A stretch of DNA of 64,000 nucleotides from Kutzneria viridogrisea (GTDB lineage: Bacteria; Actinomycetota; Actinomycetes; Mycobacteriales; Pseudonocardiaceae). Under the pieces are notes generated by a model. It did no database searches. It was not told where the DNA came from and saw nothing but the letters and a program-made list of their open reading frames with translations. The stretch covers positions 1,922,001 through 1,986,000 of the forward strand of contig JACJID010000001.1 of assembly GCA_014138725.1 (NCBI GenBank), read 5' to 3'. The translations under genes and the position numbers were made by a program. Below, one piece after another: positions 26,996-35,013 of the stretch; the stretch's first letter is position 1, and each line of letters starts with the position of its first letter.

Positions 26996-27387
26996 CCGGA
27001 CCGAACGAACGCGACGCCATCCGCGTCGCGATGCAGCGCCTACTCGACGGCAGCCCGCTGACCTCCGACGGTGCGCTGACCGTGGTGTCGCTGGCCGCCG
27101 GGGCGGGAGCCAAGCGGCACGTGTTGACCCACCGCCACACCGACCTGAAGGACGAGTTCTACGCCCGCGTCCACCTTCAGGGACACGTACCACGCAGCGA
27201 GGCCAAACTGCGCGAGGACCTTGCCGAGCCCCAGCGCCGCCTAGCCGAGGCCGTGGAGGACCGAAAGAACCTGCGGGACACCGTCGAGCGGCTCACGCGG
27301 GTGATCAACGTGCTCACCGTCGAGAACGAGGCTCTCCATACGCAGCAGCGCGAGCAGAAGCAGAGCACCGTCGTGCCGCTGCGTTAG
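26992..27387 (+). CDS. TnpC-like coiled-coil protein, second copy
   Basis: A 131-residue protein with a GTGA overlap to the upstream remnant. It parallels 18088-18510: NERDAIRVAMQRLLDG, VLTHRHTDLKDEFYARV, then a C-terminal coiled coil (VERLTRVINVLTVENEAL). This shows that a second Tn554-like unit once stood here and was cut down to its tail. The stop shares bases with the convergent methyltransferase's stop. Confidence 0.75.
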   Translation: MTGPNERDAIRVAMQRLLDGSPLTSDGALTVVSLAAGAGAKRHVLTHRHTDLKDEFYARVHLQGHVPRSEAKLREDLAEPQRRLAEAVEDRKNLRDTVERLTRVINVLTVENEALHTQQREQKQSTVVPLR

Positions 27388-28013
27388 CCGGCCAGCGCCC
27401 GCACCACAAGCGTGCCCGGCTTGTCGGTGTCGGGAGCGGGGATGATCGTCGTGGTGACGTCCTGGAAGCCCGCGGCGGCCAGCATGTTCGACCATTGATC
27501 GGCGGGGTAGTGCCACTTGCTGACAACCCCGCCGGAGGTGACGCTGGGCGTGGCGGCGGGCAGGTGGGAGAACGCAAAGACACCACCGGACCGCATGTGC
27601 TGACACACCAACGGAAGCAGGATCACCGGGTCTGTGAACCACACCGCGCCGAAGATCGAGTACACGATGTCGAAGGCGGCCTGGCAGTCGGTGAGGTAGT
27701 CGACGGCGTCGGCGGTGACGAACTCCAGGTTCGGCAGGTGACCCCACGTCGTCGTGGCCGCCGCCGTGCGGCTGGGCGCCAGATCCACGCCGGTGCACAC
27801 CGCGCCCAGTGTGGCCAGGTGCGCCAGGTTCGAGCCGGAGCCCGAGCCCAACTCCACGGCCCGCCGCCCCCTCACCTCGCCGAACAGTGCTTCGTCCGGG
27901 CCGTGGTCGGGGTACTGCGTCCAGTTCAGCCACGTGCTCGCCCCGGCGGCGTTGACCTGCCGTCGTGGACGAGCGCCTGCGGCGTAGCGTTCCCAGGCTT
28001 GGGTGGCGCTCAC
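27384..28013 (-). CDS. Class I SAM-dependent methyltransferase
   Basis: A 209-residue methyltransferase. Motif I is AVELGSGSGSNL, followed by VCTGVDLAPS, a FVTADAVDYL acidic strand, and YSIFGAVWFTDP. The C-terminal half has FAFSHLP and a typical PGTLVVRAL end. The acceptor is unknown. It lies 75 bases downstream of the GRDP-like gene and is likely the last gene of the minus-strand operon that starts at 30317. Confidence 0.87.
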   Translation of the reverse strand: MSATQAWERYAAGARPRRQVNAAGASTWLNWTQYPDHGPDEALFGEVRGRRAVELGSGSGSNLAHLATLGAVCTGVDLAPSRTAAATTTWGHLPNLEFVTADAVDYLTDCQAAFDIVYSIFGAVWFTDPVILLPLVCQHMRSGGVFAFSHLPAATPSVTSGGVVSKWHYPADQWSNMLAAAGFQDVTTTIIPAPDTDKPGTLVVRALAG

Positions 28014-28088
28014 CTACGCTGTCCTCTCGTTCGGGTGTCGCTGGCCTCGCGTCCACGCTGGACGCGAGGCCAGCGATGGTATCGCCGG

Positions 28089-28541
28089 TTACTTCTTGCC
28101 GCCGGGGCTGTCGTGGCAGCAGGCATGGCACTGGTTGCAGTCGGTCTCCAACGCGCCCCACAGTTCGATGTCCAGCGCGAACCCCGCGGTGCGGATGGCC
28201 GCGATGGTCTGCTGGAGGACCTTGGGTTGGCTGGCGCGTTCCTCGGGCAGGTGCGGAACGTGGTGCAGGTAGGTGCCCGCGTGCCGGTTGCAGAAGTCGA
28301 TGTACCGGGGCGTGTCCAGGACGAAGGAGTGCACGCCCTTGTCGACCTCGGGGGTGGGGCCCATCGGGATGGTGGGGTTTTCCGCCGAGGTCACCAGGTA
28401 GGCCACGGTCTGGGCGAAGGTGCGTTCGGCCAGGGCCCGGTCCATGCCGTGGTCGCGCATGATGAGCCGGACCTCTCGGTCCCATACCTGTGGGGGCACG
28501 CACGTTCGCGGATCGCGCAGTGCGACGATGGCAGTGGTCAT
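28089..28541 (-). CDS. GRDP-like conserved protein with Cys-rich tail
   Basis: A 150-residue protein. The centre reads VDKGVHSFVLDTPRYIDFC and YLHHVPHLP, matching the pattern of glycine-rich-domain-containing (GRDP-like) proteins, though the usual Trp of the DxxWH motif is Val. The tail DCNQCHACCHDSPGG has four Cys and His suited to metal binding. Its ATG overlaps the stop of the upstream frameshifted gene by 4 bases. Function unknown. Confidence 0.75.
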   Translation of the reverse strand: MTTAIVALRDPRTCVPPQVWDREVRLIMRDHGMDRALAERTFAQTVAYLVTSAENPTIPMGPTPEVDKGVHSFVLDTPRYIDFCNRHAGTYLHHVPHLPEERASQPKVLQQTIAAIRTAGFALDIELWGALETDCNQCHACCHDSPGGKK

Positions 28542-28871
28542 GGCACGGTTCCCTTCTTCTGTTGGTGTTGGGGCACAACGGCTTCGGTGGAGTGGTGGCC
28601 GTGTTCGAGGTTGCGGCGCGACAGCAGCCCGATCCCGCTCAGGCTCAACCGCACCGGCCCGCGGGCCAGGCCGCTCGCTGCAGCAGTCGGGCCGTGGTCG
28701 AGGTGGCCGGCGGCCCGCAGGGTCATCAGCGCGGCGAACACCTCGACGTCCAGTGACGTCCAGTTCGGTGCCGTCGGTGCGCTCCAGCGAGCCGTCGGTC
28801 GTGCGGCTGATCTGGCCGCGCTGCGCCAGGTACAGCGCCGTGTGGCGCTCGGGAGTGCGGTCCAGGGTCAC
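28538..28871 (-). pseudogene. Small wHTH-like gene frameshifted by a 10-bp duplication
   Basis: The GTG-started frame encodes TPERHTALYLAQRGQIS then DGTELDV, after which a tandem copy of GACGTCCAGT (28745-28754 and 28755-28764) shifts the frame. Removing one copy joins it to VFAALMTLRAAGHLDHG and RGPVRLSLSGIGLLSRRNL and gives a continuous protein of about 107 residues ending in the ATGA overlap with the next gene. The protein looks like a small helical/wHTH type. The duplication may be a recent inactivation or a phase-variation event. Confidence 0.75.
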
Positions 28872-29032
28872 CGTTGACCGCCGCTGGTGTGGTGGCCTGC
28901 GCGCAGGACGTGGCCGTGGATGCACTCGTAGAACCGGGCGATCGGCCGGTAGAGGTGGCAACGGTGTCCGGAGGGGAAGGTCAGCTCGACACGGACGGTG
29001 CTTGCGGATTGGGGTGAGGTGGCCGCGGGCAC
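28868..29032 (-). CDS. 54-residue conserved-type small protein
   Basis: A short gene from GTG 29032, overlapping the next gene's GTG by 4 bases (GTGA). It encodes RVELTFPSGHRCHLYRP followed by FYECIHGHVL, with paired Cys/His residues that could bind a metal. Position and coupling support a real gene, though no function is known. Confidence 0.6.
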   Translation of the reverse strand: MPAATSPQSASTVRVELTFPSGHRCHLYRPIARFYECIHGHVLRAGHHTSGGQR

Positions 29033-29038
29033 GGCCGA

Positions 29039-29410
29039 TCAACTCCTTCGAGCACGAGACGGCCAGGACGGTGCGGGCGGTGGGGAAGTCGGCCCGCCGG
29101 CGGCCGGGGAACGCCGAGCGCACTGGGAGGAGGGCGGGTGCTCGGTGAGGATCAGGTGCTGGTGCGCGGTGGTCCACACCGAACACGGGTACCGCCGGGC
29201 ACGCAGCCAGCCCGAGCACTGCGGGCAGCGACCGTGGGCGTCGGGCTGGTGCTGGGCCAGCAGGGCGCGCCAACCGCTGGTGAGTCGGAGGATCTCGGTG
29301 TCGGCCAGCGCGGCCTTGGCCAGCGTGTCACCAGTGGTGGCCAGGGTGTCCAGGTAGTTCAGGCGCTGTTGCACGCAGTCACGCATAGTGGTGGTGGCAT
29401 CGCTCGTCAT
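29039..29410 (-). CDS. Small zinc-motif protein
   Basis: A 123-residue protein; the first 85 residues look conserved-like: helical MTSDATTTMRDCVQQRLN, then HGRCPQCSGWLRARRYPC, a CxxC...C centre. The last 40 residues are Pro/Ser-rich low complexity. Its ATG overlaps the upstream stop by 4 bases. Probably a small regulatory or structural protein of the operon. Confidence 0.6.
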   Translation of the reverse strand: MTSDATTTMRDCVQQRLNYLDTLATTGDTLAKAALADTEILRLTSGWRALLAQHQPDAHGRCPQCSGWLRARRYPCSVWTTAHQHLILTEHPPSSQCARRSPAAGGPTSPPPAPSWPSRARRS

Positions 29411-29718
29411 GAGGACTCCTCACCGATCTGGGCCCGACCGGGCGGTGGTGTGGTGGGGCGGAGTTGGGGTGGCGGCCACAGCCGGGCGTGCAGGTCCAGG
29501 GGCACCAGGTAGCCGATCGGTATCCCCGCGGCCTGGATGTGTCCGGCCGCGGCGTCAAACCCGCTGCAGGGCCATGGTCGTGCCGGGCACAGCGGACAGA
29601 CCTCGGGGTCGTTGGCGGTCGGCAGGTGCGAGGTCACCTGCTCGATCGCCTCGACCACCCCGCCCACGGGGCACTCGGCCGCGACGACGACGGCGGTGAT
29701 CTCCCGCAGCCCGCCCAT
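29407..29718 (-). CDS. Small Cys-rich protein
   Basis: A 103-residue protein from ATG 29718. It has a helical first part (AVVVAAECPVGGVVEAIEQV), then DPEVCPLCPARPWPCSGFD with three Cys in a zinc-like pattern and a C-terminal Pro-rich tail. It lies 2 bases downstream of the DUF4254-like gene and overlaps the next by 4 bases. Confidence 0.6.
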   Translation of the reverse strand: MGGLREITAVVVAAECPVGGVVEAIEQVTSHLPTANDPEVCPLCPARPWPCSGFDAAAGHIQAAGIPIGYLVPLDLHARLWPPPQLRPTTPPPGRAQIGEESS

Positions 29719-29720
29719 GA

Positions 29721-30317
29721 TCAGGCCGCGAACGGGCCAGCCGGGTTCTGGTGGCGGGGCAGTCGCCGTCGACCGGTGAGCAGGTCGGCGACCAGGTCGT
29801 CGTAGCTGATCGACAGTTCGCTGACCTGGTCCAGTGCCTGCCGGGCCCGCTCGCGACCGGTGAGGTCGTCCATGGCGTCGAGCAGGGGCCAGCGCGCCCA
29901 CGCCCGGATCAGCCGGTCGATGAGGTGGCCGAAAGTCTCGGTGTGCAGCACGCAGGTGCGATTGTCGGGCAACGCGGTCAGCGTCCACTGGTCGATCTGC
30001 TCGACCAGCACCGCGCTCGCGGTCTCGGCGGCGTTGACCGAGCGCGTCGCGGCGGCCACCACGTGATCCTCGGCGAACGGGTCGCAGGCCAGTTGGTGGG
30101 CTTCGGCGCGCTGTCGGTGCTGGGTGGCCAGGCCCGCTGCCGCGGCCAGGACTGGGTGCCGGTGCCCGTCGATCGGGGTGACGGTGCAGGCCCTGATGAC
30201 CACAGCGGCGCGGGGAACCTGGAGCACTGAGTCCAGGGGCGTCTGCGCGTCACGACCGGAGGTGCCGCCCGATCGTGCGCGGCCTGGGGTGGCAGCTGGG
30301 GCTGGTGTGCTGGTCAT
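29721..30317 (-). CDS. DUF4254-like protein
   Basis: A 198-residue protein, first gene of the minus-strand operon. The centre has QRAEAHQLACDP, RSVNAAETASAVLVEQIDQW, then LHTETFGHLIDRLIRAWARW and ISYDDLVADLLTGRRRLP. This matches the DUF4254 pattern as I remember it. The function of the family is unknown. The operon heads toward a methyltransferase and is divergent from an XRE/TPR regulator. Confidence 0.7.
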   Translation of the reverse strand: MTSTPAPAATPGRARSGGTSGRDAQTPLDSVLQVPRAAVVIRACTVTPIDGHRHPVLAAAAGLATQHRQRAEAHQLACDPFAEDHVVAAATRSVNAAETASAVLVEQIDQWTLTALPDNRTCVLHTETFGHLIDRLIRAWARWPLLDAMDDLTGRERARQALDQVSELSISYDDLVADLLTGRRRLPRHQNPAGPFAA

Positions 30318-30501
30318 CGTGGCTTCCTCCGTTACTGTGAGAAGCGCGTCACGCCGCTGACCACAGGAAACCGGCCCCGGTGGGCCGCGACCACAGCCAG
30401 CGTGCGGCACGAATGCGGCAGAAATGCGGCATCGGCTGCGGTGACCAACGGAAATCCGACCGGGTGAACGTGCCCGGGGCGGGACGGCGGGAGGAGTGGG
30501 G

Positions 30502-31854
30502 ATGGCGGTCCCACGACATCGGCTGATCGCGCTGCGCAAGTCCCGGGGGTTCACCCAGGAGTCGCTGGCCCTCGCGCTGGGCGTGGAACGATCGACGGTG
30601 GGGCGGTGGGAGAACGGCGAACGCGAGCCCGGCCCCCGGGCCCGGCCCAAGCTGCGCACGGCACTGGCGATCGACGACGCCACGCTCATCGACCTGCTGG
30701 CAGACTCCGATCATGGCCCTGTCCCGACGGCGGCGAGCGCGGCACACTGGGTACCGCGTCCCGGCGCCGGCCCGGCCAGCCGGACGCACGACTCCGGCCC
30801 GCATCGCGGCGGGTATCCCGACGACCTCGACCCGGTACCTGCCCGGCCCGACCTCGCGGAGATTGACGACATGCACCGTCGCCACGCGCTACGCCTGTTC
30901 AGCATGGTCGGCGCCATGCTGGCGCTGCCCCCGCTCGGCGAGGACCTGGCCGAGCTGCCCGAGCTGGCGGGCTACGCGCGCCTCAACACCAGCCTGTGGC
31001 AGGTGTTCACGTTGGCCTCGTCCAAGGCCACGGTGCTGCCCCTGGTCCGCGAGCAGCAGGACGTCCTGACCGCGAGCCTGGCCCAACCCCACGGGCCGGC
31101 CACCCGCCGGCAGTTGTGCACCCTGACCGCGGACCTGTACCAGTTGGCCGGCGAGATCCACTTCGATGCCAACGCCTACACCGACGCCGCGCACAGCTAC
31201 GCCCTGGCCGCGCAAGCCAGCAAGGACGCCGCAGCATTCGACCTGTGGGCGTGCGCACTGACCCGGCACGCCTTCATCTCCGTCTACGAGCGTAAGTTCG
31301 CCGACGCCAGGCCGATGCTGGAGTTGGCTGCGGCGTTGGCTCGGCGCGGCGACTCGGGCTTGTCCACCCGGCATTGGGTCGCCGCGGTGCAGGCGGAGAC
31401 CTTCGCCGGTCTTGGTGACCTGGACGCCTGCCAGCGGGCCTTGGACACAGCCGATCAGGTTCGGGAGTTGACCGGGCCGGTGCACAACGGCGGCTGGCTG
31501 CGCTTCGACGGCTCGCGGCTGGCTGAGGAACGCGGCACCTGCTACACCACCCTGGGCCGCCCGGACCTGGCTGAGGCCGCCCTCACCGACGCCCTGCACC
31601 AGGACCTGTCCCCGCGCCGTCGGGCCAGCGTGCTCACCGACCTGGCCGTCATTGGCGCGCAGCGCCGCGACCCCGACCAGGTGCTGGCCTACGCGCAGGC
31701 TGTGCTGGACCAGGCCCGCAGGACCGGATCGGGTGTGATCGGCAGCAAGCTGCGCGGCCTGCGGCCCCACTTGGCTCCGTTGCTGGCCGACGCGCGGATC
31801 GACCATCTCAGCAGCGAGATCACTGCCCTGGCCGGGTCCGCGGCCGGTCGATGA
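30502..31854 (+). CDS. XRE-family HTH regulator with TPR-like C-terminus
   Basis: A 450-residue protein. Residues 1-60 hold the HTH (LIALRKSRGFTQESLALALG, RSTVGRWENGERE), residues 65-115 a linker, and the rest helical repeats resembling the TPR-type sensor modules common in actinobacterial regulators (YALAAQASKDAAAFDLWAC). ATG 30502 is chosen for the GGGAGGAG leader. It is divergent from the DUF4254 operon, so it is the likely regulator of it and of the coupled 31851 gene. Confidence 0.87.
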   Translation: MAVPRHRLIALRKSRGFTQESLALALGVERSTVGRWENGEREPGPRARPKLRTALAIDDATLIDLLADSDHGPVPTAASAAHWVPRPGAGPASRTHDSGPHRGGYPDDLDPVPARPDLAEIDDMHRRHALRLFSMVGAMLALPPLGEDLAELPELAGYARLNTSLWQVFTLASSKATVLPLVREQQDVLTASLAQPHGPATRRQLCTLTADLYQLAGEIHFDANAYTDAAHSYALAAQASKDAAAFDLWACALTRHAFISVYERKFADARPMLELAAALARRGDSGLSTRHWVAAVQAETFAGLGDLDACQRALDTADQVRELTGPVHNGGWLRFDGSRLAEERGTCYTTLGRPDLAEAALTDALHQDLSPRRRASVLTDLAVIGAQRRDPDQVLAYAQAVLDQARRTGSGVIGSKLRGLRPHLAPLLADARIDHLSSEITALAGSAAGR

Positions 31855-32243
31855 CGAGGAGGATCACGGTGCAGACCGACGGCGGCAAGGTGTTCCGCGA
31901 AGCGTGGATCGCCGGAGTCACCAAGCACTACCCCGGCGACCCCAAGCCCGGCTACATCGCGCCGTGGGCGGACACCCCCGACTGGGAACGCGCCGCCGCG
32001 ACCGCTGTTTACGACCAGGTCCGCGCGTTCATCGACGCCACCGCCGGCAACGCCGCCAAGCTCACCCGCCCGCAGAAGGGTCGGTTCGTCGCCCTGTGCT
32101 GGATCGGCCAGATCCACAAGCACTTCTCCGACCCCAAACCCGCCTACGTTGCCGACTGGGCCGACCTGCCCGCCTGGCAGCAGGAGACCGACGCCGACAT
32201 CTTCGAACACATCGAGTTCGAACGCATGGAACAACACGGCTGA
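31851..32243 (+). CDS. Hypothetical protein with internal duplication
   Basis: A 130-residue protein coupled to the XRE gene by an ATGA overlap. Two halves are similar: WIAGVTKHYPGDPKPGYIAP with WADTPDWERA, and WIGQIHKHFSDPKPAYVADW with ADLPAWQQE. The repeat W-I-G-x-x-x-K-H-[YF]-x-D-P-K-P-x-Y suggests a pseudo-symmetric fold or a duplicated binding site. No known domain. The overlap suggests it works with the regulator. Confidence 0.7.
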   Translation: MTRRITVQTDGGKVFREAWIAGVTKHYPGDPKPGYIAPWADTPDWERAAATAVYDQVRAFIDATAGNAAKLTRPQKGRFVALCWIGQIHKHFSDPKPAYVADWADLPAWQQETDADIFEHIEFERMEQHG

Positions 32244-32351
32244 CCTCGCGCGCACACCGGAACCGCCACCCAGTCAGGTCGGCGCCGCATCCGCGTTGGC
32301 AGGAGACAATCCGGCGATGGAGGCCCGGAGGAACCCTGACTTCCTCATGGT

Positions 32352-32708
32352 CTAGGTGCCGGACTCTGCCGGGGCGGGGTCCGTCTCCTGTGGAGGACGT
32401 TGTTCGAGCAGGCGTCCCCACCGGCCCTCGGTGTACCCCTCGGGCCTGTCCTCCACCTCGCGCACCACATACCCCGGCGGCCAGCACCGATGACCAAGCA
32501 CGGTGTCGGCGACATCCAGCCGGACCCAAGCCTCCCTCGTGGCGAGACCGTAGATCCCCGGCTTGTCGAACCATGCGTTGCCGAGAGTCGCCTCGTCCTC
32601 GAAGCGCGTCATGTCGCACCCGCTGAACCTGGTGATGCCCTCGAACTGCGCATTCTCATGGGGCACAAGGGCGAGACCCCGGTGCACCTCAAGGTGGTGC
32701 ACGGGCAC
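32352..32708 (-). CDS. Hypothetical protein, N-terminus probably replaced
   Basis: A 118-residue frame. Residues from about 33 look genuine (DMTRFEDEATLGNAWFDKPG, then YGLATREAWVRLDVADTV, YVVREVEDRPEGY), but the first 30 residues are antisense to the dnaE C-terminal scrap at 32637-32810. The native start has probably been lost at that junction. Function not recognised. Confidence 0.45.
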   Translation of the reverse strand: MPVHHLEVHRGLALVPHENAQFEGITRFSGCDMTRFEDEATLGNAWFDKPGIYGLATREAWVRLDVADTVLGHRCWPPGYVVREVEDRPEGYTEGRWGRLLEQRPPQETDPAPAESGT

Positions 32709-32810
32709 CGCCTGGTCCTACTTGACGTCCCAGGCTTCCAGATCTCGCCCTCGCCTGCCTTCTTCGGTGAGATCAAAGCACTCTCCGGAGTCGCCGTAGA
32801 CCATGCCTAA
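32637..32810 (+). pseudogene. DNA polymerase III alpha (DnaE) C-terminal scrap
   Basis: About 57 codons resembling the extreme C-terminus of DnaE: GHKGETPVHLKVVHG, VLLDVPGFQISPSPAFFGEI, then KALSG. DnaE proteins end with a strand of the type GxxPVHL and PSPALxGDLKALLG. Nothing else of the gene is seen upstream. It is a different part of the gene from the 8 kb remnant and on the other strand. Confidence 0.6.
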
Positions 32811-33068
32811 ATCCATGAGCTAGTTCGAGGTGCTAACGGAGTTAAACCTGCCGTGCCATCGGTGCAGCGGGCAACTTCCAGCAGTTGGCCGGGGCTGAGC
32901 GAGCTTGTCGGACACCGCTTGTAGTTTCGGTTTGCTGTTGGGCAGCACGGCGGGGCGTGCAGCCGCTTGGCGTCCGGGGCCAGACCGACGGCGCAGTGTT
33001 TCCCTTCGCCCACTTTCAGGCGCGACACGCCTTCTCTGCACTTGTCAGGTTCGATCGTGGATCGAGAG

Positions 33069-33287
33069 TCAGACTTTGCGGACGCGGGTCACGCGGAAAC
33101 GGAAGCTGTCCTGCTGGGCTGCCTCGTGGTCGAACTCGACCGGGTCGCCGGCTTCCAGGGCGCGGAAGCCGTCCATCTCGATCGCGCTGAAGTGGACCCA
33201 CGCGTCGCAGCCCTCCGGCAGGTCTGGCGAGGCGATCGCTCCCCAGCCCTTCTCGGGTTTGAAGAACTTGACGGTGCCATGCGCCAT
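33069..33287 (-). CDS. Cold-shock-domain protein
   Basis: A 72-residue CspA-like single-stranded nucleic-acid-binding protein: GTVKFFKPEKGWGAI with RNP1-like KGWGAI, and DAWVHFSAIEMDGFR with the RNP2-like WVHF. It has the normal family length. RNA chaperone function is presumed. It is monocistronic. Confidence 0.9.
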   Translation of the reverse strand: MAHGTVKFFKPEKGWGAIASPDLPEGCDAWVHFSAIEMDGFRALEAGDPVEFDHEAAQQDSFRFRVTRVRKV

Positions 33288-34011
33288 GTCGGCAGCATGG
33301 CGGACGACTACCGATCGGGCAATCGAGTTCGGGCGCGCGGCGGGCTTGGCGTTGCTGGCCGTCGGGAAGGCAGCGCGTGCGGAGTGTGGCTGGTCGAGTG
33401 CCTGTGGGAAGTCGGTGATTCCCGTGTGAACGAGTCGTTCGGCCAGCTGCGTCTTCTCTCAGCGCCTGTTTCCCTATCGATCCCCGACCACAGCGGCGAG
33501 CCCGCGTTCGGATCTCCGGGGGCCAGCCAACGATCGAGTGGACCTCCCGGAGCAGGCACCCGGGCCTGCGATGTCTCACGAACGGCTCACCCGAGGGCCA
33601 GCCGCGTTACTCGCCGCACCGCCCTGACCAGCGGTCTTGGCCGTGCCCGCCGTGTCTCATGAGACATCCGGAATCTGGAGAACAGATCTCGTTCATCGAG
33701 GTCTACGTCCTGCGGGTGCTGGACGTGCTCGGTCTCGCCGTGCCCGTCGGGAACGGTGCCTCCTGGTGGGCACACCTCGCCACCCAAGCGCAGACGCGCT
33801 GCCCGTAGCGATTCACCGCCGTCCCCGGTGGCCCTGCCCGTGGTCCCGTGACGACGCGGTTCAGGGCAGCCAGCGAGTAGTCGGTCAGCCCGTGCGGGAA
33901 TCGCCCGACATGTCGACGATCGTGTCGAGTCAGTGATCAGGCGAACGCCAGTGTGGTTGTGTTTCAACGGCGTCACCGTTGGGACACAACCGCATTCGGG
34001 CGCGGGTTCGG
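33288..34011. other. Gene-poor stretch
   Basis: 724 bases without a supported gene. A 49-codon frame at 33659-33808 (+) with FIEVYVLRVLDVLGLAVP has no ribosome-binding site I trust. No clear IS end, RNA or repeat was noticed; the region may be rearrangement debris. Confidence 0.4.
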
Positions 34012-34140
34012 TTAGTTCGTCGGTGCGGGGGCAGCCGTCGCCTCCGCCGGGGCGAGCGCGAACCGCCTCGGCTTGTCCTGGGTTTTCACCGCCACGCCGT
34101 CGGCGACCAGCTTGTCCAGCGCGTGTAGATATGCGGGTCT
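34012..34140 (-). pseudogene. C-terminal piece of a winged-helix-like protein
   Basis: The end of a frame encodes LDKLVADGVAVKTQDKPRRF followed by an Ala/Pro tail and stop, a wHTH-like recognition helix plus wing. The upstream part is antisense to the next gene and shows no further similarity, so only the tail appears to remain. Low certainty. Confidence 0.35.
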
Positions 34141-34197
34141 TCGGGTGCTCCAAGGCCCCACGAAACGCACGCTCAGCGGCAAGACCGGGCGTCGTAC

Positions 34198-34767
34198 ATG
34201 ATTCCCTGTCTCGCCATTCGAGCGGCCAGCGAGCATGCTGACCTGGTATCCAAGCAGTGTTACCTCGTTCTGCACGACTACGGCATGGGCGGCCTGTGGT
34301 GGTGGATTCACGCTCGGTCTGTCCGTGAGGTGCTGGAAACCTTCGCCGAGGTCGAGGTCGTTGATGCCCCTGCCGCCATCTCACAGGCTGAGGAGCGGCA
34401 TCTCGAGGAGATAGACATCGACGCATCGGTGATGCCTCCGGGCCTCGACGAGTTGCGCGCCACGCGTGACAGCCAACGCGGTGTCCCCGGCTTCGGTGCG
34501 CTCGCCAACCGGCAGGTGGTGTACCTGCGGCAGAACGGGGACGGTGACGACCCCGCGACGTACCTGATGGAGATCGGGCGTGATGGCCGCCGCATCCGCC
34601 AGGTGGAGACGAACGAGGACGGGGTCGCGACCAAGACAGACGCGGAGGACTGGCCGTTCAATCCGCCACTCGTGGATCTCTTCGATCCGCACCTACGGGA
34701 CCAGGAGGTCGATCGCGATGAGTTCGAGCGGGCGTGGGTGGGCGCACAGAGGGCGAACGGCCGGTAG
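34198..34767 (+). CDS. Hypothetical protein
   Basis: A 189-residue acidic protein. YLVLHDYGMGGLWWWIHARS followed by ETFAEVEVVDAP and a C-terminal VDLFDPHLRDQEVDRDEFE block look like a conserved, folded protein. No catalytic motif seen. The first 20 residues may not be native because similarity to a wHTH tail overlaps this region on the other strand. Confidence 0.6.
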   Translation: MIPCLAIRAASEHADLVSKQCYLVLHDYGMGGLWWWIHARSVREVLETFAEVEVVDAPAAISQAEERHLEEIDIDASVMPPGLDELRATRDSQRGVPGFGALANRQVVYLRQNGDGDDPATYLMEIGRDGRRIRQVETNEDGVATKTDAEDWPFNPPLVDLFDPHLRDQEVDRDEFERAWVGAQRANGR

Positions 34768-35013
34768 GCATCAGCTGTCACCGGTCTCGGCGCCTGTTCA
34801 GCCAGGCAACGGCGTCCATTCGGCAGTGTGGCTGGCGACGCGACGCCCGACCATCGGCATGTGCGGATGTGTCGCACACGCATGACCAGCGGCATGAGCG
34901 GAAGTTCCGGCCTCGTGGTCACCATGAGGCCGGTGGTCATTCGGCAACGGTGAAGGCTTCGGGGAGGCTGCTTTTCGCCGCACTGCCAGTCGCATCTCAT
35001 CGATGTGCCACAC

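Noticed and set aside
33659-33808. 49-codon plus-strand frame with hydrophobic centre
   Set aside because: No convincing start signal and no recognisable neighbours; left as a note in the gap.
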